Of a DNA stretch of 64,000 bases, positions 57,160 through 64,000 are shown in pieces. The position numbers were made by a program, and so were the translations under genes. The DNA lies in NCBI GenBank assembly GCA_008477525.1, contig SPDT01000006.1, positions 709,501-773,500 of the forward strand, read 5' to 3'. This DNA comes from Hypomyces perniciosus. Its lineage: Eukaryota > Ascomycota > Sordariomycetes > Hypocreales > Hypocreaceae. Within the stretch, counting starts at the first letter, position 1. Each line of letters begins with the position of its first letter. The notes under the pieces were generated by a model. It was not told the DNA's origin. It saw nothing but the letters and a program-made list of their open reading frames with translations, and ran no database searches.

Positions 57160-59149
57160 CTAAAGACCAGGGGGGGGCGGAACCTAGAGCAGCGTGAGTG
57201 ACTGATAACATGGCTAGCAAAGGGTCAGAAAAGACACATACAGCATTGAAGCCACCACCAGGAGGAGGCGGTCCGGAAGGCGGCGGCGGGGGAGGTGCGA
57301 CGCTCGGAGGAGGGGGTGGAGGGGGTGCTGCATCACTAGGGGGAGGAGGCGGCGGTGAAGCCGATTGACCTGGTGCTGCTGCATGTGAGCTCTGTCCTTG
57401 TGCTTGGGCTCCATAGTACTGTTGATACAAGGCGACATAGCTGTGTCCTGTCAGTCTCCAACCGTGGCTCAATGCTATCAGGGGCATCTTACTTCGCATA
57501 TCCACCCCAAGCAGCGTAGGGATCGGCTCCATTGTAGTACTGGGCGTACTGGGCAGCGTAATCGGTGGCATTCCCTGCAGTGTTAACCCCCGGAGCTGCT
57601 GGGCTGTTAGATGCTCCAGTGTCGGAACCGTATCTACCGTACGAAGAGTAAGAGTTGTTGTGGGAGTTGCCATGTGATCCACTGTGAGATCCGCTATGAG
57701 ATCCGCCATGAGATCCACGGCCGTGATCTCCATAGCCACCACGATCGTTACTGTAGCGAGGCGGCCTAGCCTTGAACTCTTCATATTGCTCCTTGACATT
57801 GGTGATCAAATCCTCGCAAAGCTCCTTGGCTTTGGTGACCATGTTAGGATCGGGGCCCCTGTAGTGAATGTCAGTAGGCCAGGTAGGTGAAATGGGTTCA
57901 GGCATGGACTAACGTAACGTGAAGGAACATGTCTTCGTCGCTTTCGCGGTTGGTTGCTGCTTCAAGATAGCCTGACCCTCGACCTTTGATCTGGACACGA
58001 CATCCAGTTTCCTGCTGAATATGTTTCACATATGCGCCGCCGTGACCAACCACCTGAGCTCGTAGATTGAAGCCCGGAACCGGCTCCAAAGTAATAGGGA
58101 TCTTCTCCTCTGGCCATTTGCGCTAAAGCGACAAAGTGTTAGTTCCAGCAAAAAATTGGGTTCACGACATATCATACCCGACCATACTCGTCTCGCTCAA
58201 CTGGCTGCTCCTGGTCACGACGTCGAAAGCGGCGCTCATCAACCAATTGTGGGAGGTCCTGCTTGATAAGTTCGTTTATCTTTTCGACAGCGGCTTCTAG
58301 GCCTTCTTTAGTTGTGCTCGTAATATGGAGATACAACGGAGGGTTCTGTATATATATGTCAACACTAATGATGTGTACGACAGAGGTTTATTGGTATGCT
58401 CTCACAGTTGGAGTTGCCATGCTCTTGTTAGGGTAGTAGCTGCCACGAGTCGTGACATCTTGGAAACAATAGTCAACATTAGAGCCCTAAATTAAGTTGG
58501 GTGAGAATAGTTGCGTACCAGCGCCGGTTTCAGCTCGTATCTAAATCAAGCGGGAGTCAGCAGGAGCAAAGAAGGAGGCTTGAATGAGAGCTATCGTGCT
58601 ACGTAAGCATGATATTCTCGATTCGGGTAACGCCAAGTGGACAAATCTGGCAAAATCAGTGAAGCAGCGAGGATCCTTTACCATGTCTTGTGTAGGCCCC
58701 TTGGTCAGCAAGTATCGGTTCCTTAAATCGTTGACCTCGATGTCTTGGATATAGTCGCCATCGGCGACATACATCTCCTTCTTGATCTCATGGTCGCCCG
58801 AGTTTGATTGAGCGGGAGCGGGGCTTGCGGATTGAATGGGAGGAACGTCGACATGCTGGGGCGCCTTTCGCGCTTGCAGTTGAGCGTTGATCTTGGCAGC
58901 GGCAGCGGCTGTTGGGCAGTTAGTTTGCTGCCGGCATTACATGGAACAAAGAGCCCTACCAGCTGCTGCGGCAGGGTCGACCTTGGGTTCTGAGGAGCCC
59001 TCTTTAGACAGTGGGCTACGGTCCCTTCCCTCAGCACGGCGCGTGGGTGGAGAACGAGAGCGCCTATCGAATCTTGAAGCTCGCTTCGGTTCAGGCTCTG
59101 TTTGGTCGAAGCGGGATCGCTTTACCGTTCGTCGTTCGGAATCCTCCAT
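57160..59149 (-). CDS. KH-domain RNA-binding protein, KHDC4/BLOM7-like
   Basis: Nuclear RNA-binding protein of the KHDC4 type, linked in animals to pre-mRNA splicing. Nine exons (59149-58960, 58908-58682, 58540-58519, 58458-58406, 58345-58178, 58122-57914, 57858-57493, 57440-57242, 57183-57160) join in frame to 485 residues. A basic Arg/Ser-rich N terminus (RRSRSPPTRR) leads to the first KH-like segment, DYIQDIEVNDLRNRYLLTKG, with TQDMIRAETGADVTTRGSYY. The second KH domain has FNLRAQVVGHGGAYVKHIQQ and TGCRVQIKGRGSGYL, including a GHGG loop in place of GxxG. A GSHGGSHSGSHS repeat and polyproline runs (PPPPPPSDAA) end the protein. Exons of 22 and 24 nt are short. Function in fungi is inferred. 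Confidence 0.87.
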
Positions 59150-60204
59150 GGTGTTGGTGGAGAGCGTAATCGACAAACAGAGGATTTGACGATCGTGTGC
59201 TTGCCGATGATTTTCGTGTCGCCCAGTTCAGAAACAGAGAATCAGTCTTGGTCTGAGTGGTGGCCCCTTGGAGCCTGTGAAAGTTGATGAGACACGTGCA
59301 AAGCTACAACAGCTCGCGACTGGATCGATGCATGGGATCTTTTTGAAGGTCGTTGACAAACTGTCGCAGTCGGAAAAATATAAATACGATCAGAGCTGTG
59401 GGTTACATAATGCATGGAAGAAGTTATGATTGACAGCTCCCCACCTATGTACCGATCTGACCAATCAGCCTTCAAATGATAAGCTCTGCGGTGTCGGAGG
59501 CTCGTCGATCAGGGTCTACAGCCAATGCTCCGCAACAATCCAAATATTTTGCCTGCATAATGAAGACATGCACCCTCTCTACGTGCTAAAATTAGAATTT
59601 AATATTAGTATGTACACAGCACGTACATACTTAGGAGGTAGTAGTAGTGGTGGCTCATCAGGCCATGGTGTACATAGATCGATTGTAAATGCAGTCAGAC
59701 AACTATGCGATCTTACGTGATGTGATGTCACCTTAAAGATTCAATATTACCGTAATTCTTGATATTCCGCAGAGTTCGAGTATGATCATGTAAGGCAATT
59801 TCTCGTAGGTGATATTTTCCAATGGTAGGTACCATTCAGTGATTGTATGCATTCCATTAGGTACAATTTCTGGGGAAATGCCAATGAGATGCAAAACGTG
59901 GGGGACGTCGCGGGGCAATTTTTGAACAGCAAAAGGCGAGCCTTTCAATCCAGCAGGTCGTCGTGTTACAGGGGTTGCAGGCCAAAGAACTCGCTAAAAA
60001 CGGCAAAAGTGCTGGTAAGCCGACCTGACCCGCGCTCAACCGTACCGCCGACTCACCTCCGGTTTATCGGAGCCTTTGCTTCAGTCAGCTGAGTTTTCCA
60101 CTTCCTTCACCTCCATCGACTCAAGCATCACCATATCCACCAACAACGACCGATTACTGCCAGATCTGTGGCCAATTGGTCTTGACAACCATTGTACCAG
60201 CAAG
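59150..60204. other. Divergent intergenic region between KH gene and ILV6
   Basis: A 1.05-kb gap holding both promoters. Two CGACTCA words at 60049 and 60117 are six-of-seven matches to the general-control site, near the ILV6 start. No gene seen. Confidence 0.5.
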
Positions 60205-61227
60205 ATGGCCTCGCTCCGGCCATGGAGCGCGCCGCTGCGCTTAGTCGCTTCCGCAAGAAGCTTCCCCGCAAGTGCTGTCTTTGGAGCGACTCGATACAAC
60301 TCCTCCAGCAGCTCGACTTCTGCTATCGCTTACAAGGCGCTGCGACGCCGTTCGGCTCCCCTGCCGATTACTGAGACGCCGCCAGCGTGGTCCGCCCAGG
60401 CCGCCGTCTCCAACATCCTCTATGAGACTCCAACCCCGTCCATGGCTCCCCCGAAGCGCCATATCCTCAACTGCTTGGTCCAGAACGAGCCTGGTGTCTT
60501 GTCCCGTCTTTCTGGAATTCTCGCCGCCAGAGGCTTCAACATTGACTCACTGGTTGTGTGCAACACTGAGGTGGAGGATCTGTCTCGCATGACCATCGTC
60601 CTGACTGGCCAAGACGGCGTTGTTGAGCAAGCTAGAAGGCAACTGGAGGACCTCGTTCCTGTCTGGGCCGTCTTGGACTACAGCAACGCAGCCCTCGTCC
60701 AGCGCGAACTCCTCCTCGCCAAGATCAACATCCTTGGACCCGAGTACTTCGAAGAGCTGCTGGCTCACCACCGTGAGATCACCAACGGCGAGTTTGATAC
60801 CGACCACAGCCACGAGGGCGTCGAACAGTCCCTCGAGCAGTCGGCCAAGGACTTCCACCCTAGCAAGCTTGCTGCCAGTGAGGCTCTCCGACACAAGCAT
60901 GAGCACTTGAAGACTCTTACCTACTTTACCCACCAATTTGGAGGCAAGGTTTTGGATATCAGCACCAACAGCTGCATTGTCGAGGTGTAAGTTCCCAATT
61001 GTTGTGTGGTAATTGAACTAAGATGGTGAGACTAATTGGACAACAGTTCCGCCAAGCCAATCAGAATCGATTCATTCTTGAAGCTGATTGCTCCGTTTGG
61101 AATTCTGGAATCTGCCCGTACCGGCTTGATGGCTCTACCAAGATCACTGATGGTTAAACACACTGAGGAGCCTCTTCTCAAGGATGCCGATGATGTTGTC
61201 GATGCCAGCCAACTCCCCCCTGGTTAA
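60205..61227 (+). CDS. ILV6: Acetolactate synthase regulatory small subunit
   Basis: Regulatory subunit of mitochondrial acetohydroxyacid synthase, which starts branched-chain amino-acid synthesis and is inhibited by valine through this subunit. Exons 60205-60986 and 61047-61227 join in frame to 320 residues. The start MASLRPWSAPLRLVASARSF leads into a Ser/Arg-rich mitochondrial presequence. The ACT domain begins with HILNCLVQNEPGVLSRLSGI and RGFNIDSLVVCNTEVEDLSR. A further conserved stretch reads RELLLAKINILGPEYFEELL. The C-terminal regulatory domain (LDISTNSCIVEVSAKPIRID and FGILESARTGLMALPRS) spans the intron. It converges with the ornithine carbamoyltransferase gene, with 166 bp between stops. 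Confidence 0.96.
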
Positions 61228-61393
61228 ATATTCTTGGCACATGTAGCTTGGTCATCATCACTTGGCGTCTGGTGAGAAGCAAATTGATTTTACTGTTATC
61301 CGTTCAAATTTCCTAGCATTTTTTTGTCCGTACATAAGACTACTTTTCCTCTGATGTGACCTTGTAAATTGACTCTGTCTCCCGATTGCCCGA

Positions 61394-62559
61394 TTAAATC
61401 TTGCCCTTGTTTACAATAAAACCCTCCAGCGCAGCTGTGACGAGTTAGGATGCGTCCTTCGCGATTCCAGGGGCGTGAATGCTTACCAACAGCCGCCCAA
61501 AGGCGGTTCTCTGCCTCTGGGAAGACCAGAGACCTTGGGCTGTAGAAAACCTCATCCGCAACTTCCTCTGGGTGTCGAGGCAAGCAGTGCATAAACTTCC
61601 AGTTTTCCTTAGCACCACCTCGCTTGGCGAGCTCGTTCGTGATCTGGTATCCAGCAAACGCAGCCAGCCGCTTCTGCTTCTCGCTCTCCTGTCCCATGGA
61701 GATCCACGTATCCGTCACCAGGACGTCGGCGTTCTTGATAGCCTCCTCTGGTTGTGTTGTCTCGGTGAGCTTTCCAGGCGAGCTAACGCCATTAGCCGCC
61801 GAGGTAATGAGCTGCCTCATTGAGTCCGGGATGCCGTAACCCTTGGGAGAAGCGACGGCAATATCAACGCCCATCTTGACGCAGCCAATTGCGAGATCGA
61901 ACAGCACGTTGTTTGAGTCACCAACCCATGCCACCTTCAGGCCATTAAGGCCGAGACCGGAGTCGACTGATTTGGTGGATGGAAATGCTTCGTGAATGGT
62001 GAGGAAGTCGGCGATTGTCTGCAAAGGGTGGAAATCATCTGAGAGAGCATTGATAACCGGCACGCTCGAATGCTGCGCGAGGGTAGCTACATCGGAGTGA
62101 GGCCCGACACGAGCCACCATGCAAGAAGTCATCGATGAGATGACAACTGAGGTATCATACAGCGACTCATTAACCTGCTCAAGACATTAGTCACAACCAC
62201 CAAACACGAGAATCGAGTAGGGCACAGACACCAAGCTGAATGTCATCCTTGCCCAAAAACATGGGGTGACCACCAAGCATAGTCACTGCAGCCTCGGTCG
62301 AAACACGGGTTCGTGTGCTTCGCTTGCTGAACATCATGGCGACGGTCTGGCCAGTAAGACCCGAGCTCAGCGACTTCGGCGCCTGACCAGACTTGACGGC
62401 CTGCTTCCGGGACGCAGCATTGCGAACCAAGGTAGAGAATTCCGTCGGTGTTAGATCACTGATGGACATCAAATGCCTTGGCCCTGAGGCCTGTGAGTAA
62501 GCTCGTTTTTGGAGGCCATTGGAGGCGTTCCGAACGGCTCGAAAAGCTGCTGTCCGCAT
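61394..62559 (-). CDS. ARG3: Ornithine carbamoyltransferase, mitochondrial
   Basis: Condenses ornithine with carbamoyl phosphate to citrulline in arginine synthesis. Exons 62559-62230, 62174-61487 and 61434-61394 join in frame to 352 residues. The N terminus MRTAAFRAVRNASNGLQKRA is a typical presequence. The carbamoyl-phosphate site reads MFSKRSTRTRVSTEAAVTML, a further conserved segment LGKDDIQLGVNES, the SMG loop DTWISMGQE and the ornithine-binding HCLPRHPEEV. The C terminus is ENRLWAAV plus AALEGFIVNKGKI from a 41-nt last exon. Introns are 55 and 52 bp; the first uses a weaker GTCTGT donor, supported by the frame and by homology across GVNESLYDTS. Neurospora arg-12 is the counterpart. Confidence 0.96.
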
Positions 62560-63177
62560 GGTTATCAGCAGCGGTCAACCAGAATCTAGTGCCGAATCAG
62601 TGTCATGATAAGAACAAAAACTGTGGGAAGTATAGTTACCAATTGAGCTGTCAAATTAGTCCTTAAGGAACAATAAGCTGAACCTCGATGAAAGGGAGCA
62701 ACGTGAGTGTGGGAAGAAGGAAATAAGCTGGAACGTAAGATTTCTGATATGCCGCGTAAAGAGTCATTCATCTGACGTTGAGAAGCAGGTTGAGAGAGTG
62801 GGGCAGATATAACCCCAACCCTGAACACACTCAGGACCAAGCCCCAAAAGACCCGAGGCGTTGTCCAAGAGGTCTTAGTATCTATTCATCATGGGAGGCA
62901 GAATGTTGGTATGTATGTTTACTCATAGTATATTTGGTTGGCCCGTGGAAATTTAATAATCGAAGGGTTGAAAAATACTGGGCGTGATCAGATGCAACAC
63001 TCATGCCAAATTGCTAAAAGATGATGATGAAAAGTACTTCGTAGATTGAGAATATACACCAGCAAGTCAAACCTTAAACTATATACAGTGATAAATTGCA
63101 TGGTTATTCACGGTTAAAAGCATCTATCGTGTGCTCAATGTGATCATGCTTCGGCCATCGAATGAATGCATTGACAT
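62560..63177. other. Intergenic between ARG3 and PL20 gene
   Basis: A 618-bp tandem gap on the minus strand, with the ARG3 promoter at left and the 3' UTR of the lyase gene at right. AGAGTCA at 62760 is a six-of-seven match to the general-control site. A TACTTCGTA lies near 63034. No gene seen. Confidence 0.5.
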
Positions 63178-63954
63178 TTAGCTCTGGTCAGGGTCGACGT
63201 CCCTGAACTCAGTGCCGATGGCGATCTCATCGAACCAAATTTGTCTAAAGCCCTGGTTGCCGACCATATGGCCGTCGTCGTACCAGCTGTTTGCATACAG
63301 ACCGACGCGGAATTGGAAGACAGTGTCATCGTTAACCGTCGTGGCAACGTCGAATCTCTCAGCGACTTTCTGGCCGTTGAACCAGACCTTGAAAAAGCCA
63401 GTGTTGTCGGAGGCCCATTTGACCTGGAGGATGACCTTGTGCCACTGACCAGCACTGACAGTGGCAAGGTTCCACAGGGTATTGATACTGCGGCCACAGT
63501 TAGGCTGGCGATACTGGCCGCTGACAATTCGGGTATTGAGCTGGTTGCCCCCGATCCAGACCATGGTTGAGGGCATCCAGTCATCACCACCGCAACCAGC
63601 ACCGGGGCGGTTGGCAATGAATTGGGCAATATTGTAGGACTGAGGCTGGAACTGCCAGTCCGCCGACAGACGGAACATGAAGCCGTAGAAGAAAGTCTCG
63701 CCGCGTCTGTAGCCACGGTTGCGGTCGACCTCCGAGTGGTAGCGGCCCCTGTAGCCGGGAGTGTAGGTCTGGGTCATCTTGAGGGAGGTGCCGCCTTTGT
63801 AGGCAACATTGGTGACCTCCTCGACGGTGCCTTGGTTTTCGCGGCGGACATAGTCCCAACCGTTCAGGCGGCCGTCGTTGTAGAAGGTTCGAGCAGCATC
63901 CGCTGCCGGCAGGATCGCCAGGGCGGCAGCGAGGAAGGACTTGATGGCAACCAT
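63178..63954 (-). CDS. Secreted glucuronan lyase, polysaccharide lyase family 20
   Basis: Cleaves beta-1,4-glucuronan by beta-elimination outside the cell. The single exon encodes 258 residues. A signal peptide, MVAIKSFLAAALAILPAADA, ends before ARTFYNDGRLNGWDYVRREN. The body shows YTPGYRGRYHSEVDRNRGYR, YGFMFRLSADWQFQPQSYNI, VSAGQWHKVILQVKWASDN and QIWFDEIAIGTEFRDVD, which line up with the Trichoderma reesei glucuronan lyase that founded PL20. The fold is a beta-jelly roll; catalytic residues are not named here. Length and single-domain form match the family. It is the only clear carbohydrate-active enzyme in the window, consistent with a saprotrophic or plant- or algae-associated habit, which is inference. 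Confidence 0.92.
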   Translation of the reverse strand: MVAIKSFLAAALAILPAADAARTFYNDGRLNGWDYVRRENQGTVEEVTNVAYKGGTSLKMTQTYTPGYRGRYHSEVDRNRGYRRGETFFYGFMFRLSADWQFQPQSYNIAQFIANRPGAGCGGDDWMPSTMVWIGGNQLNTRIVSGQYRQPNCGRSINTLWNLATVSAGQWHKVILQVKWASDNTGFFKVWFNGQKVAERFDVATTVNDDTVFQFRVGLYANSWYDDGHMVGNQGFRQIWFDEIAIGTEFRDVDPDQS

Positions 63955-64000
63955 TATGAATGAATTGTTGACTTAGTGCGAGCTTGTTAGCCTAGGAGGA

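Overview
This window reads as nuclear DNA of a filamentous ascomycete, most likely a sordariomycete and possibly a hypocrealean. Genes are split by short GT-AG introns, mostly 50-140 bp, often with a CTAAC-like branch site. The gene set is typically fungal: a FacA-type acetyl-CoA synthetase, an Ssn6/Cyc8 corepressor, a fungal ADAM protease and a secreted PL20 glucuronan lyase like that of Trichoderma. The placement at order level is inference from protein resemblance. I saw no rRNA, tRNA, CRISPR array or intact transposon.

Layout: (1) 0.4-6.5 kb holds RFC1 (-), mitochondrial ribosomal protein L16 (+) and RFC5 (+), so two subunits of one clamp loader flank a single gene. (2) 8.4-11 kb is acetyl-CoA synthetase (+), broken by one extra base. 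(3) 12.9-19.7 kb has an ADAM metalloprotease (+), a small conserved protein (-) and a LisH/WD40 Sif2/TBL1-like protein (-). (4) 19.7-23.8 kb is gene-poor, followed by a TMEM115-like membrane protein (+). (5) 24.9-30.1 kb is gene-poor, followed by Ssn6 (+), ribosomal protein L3 (+), two conserved proteins of unknown function (+) and anthranilate synthase component I (-). (6) 41.8-51.5 kb has a DNA polymerase iota-like enzyme (+), a DUF726/Mil1-type protein (+) and a DENN-domain protein (-). (7) 51.5-55.5 kb is gene-poor. The end holds TRAPPC13 (-), a KHDC4-like KH protein (-), acetolactate synthase regulatory subunit (+), ornithine carbamoyltransferase (-) and glucuronan lyase (-).

Most genes are housekeeping and look independent. 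The exceptions are the RFC pair, which share G1/S-type promoter words, and three amino-acid biosynthesis genes (TRP2, ILV6, ARG3), one of which carries a perfect Gcn4/CPC1 site in its first intron.

The most unusual non-coding signal is a dispersed family of GTAC-NNN-GTAC words, where NNN is TTC, TCC or TTT. It recurs across nearly all the long intergenic stretches, sometimes as 7-bp-period arrays, and I saw essentially none in exons. Exon boundaries given here were inferred by eye from splice consensus and family resemblance. For nearly every gene the exon lengths add up to an open reading frame; the exception is the acetyl-CoA synthetase, which is one base too long.
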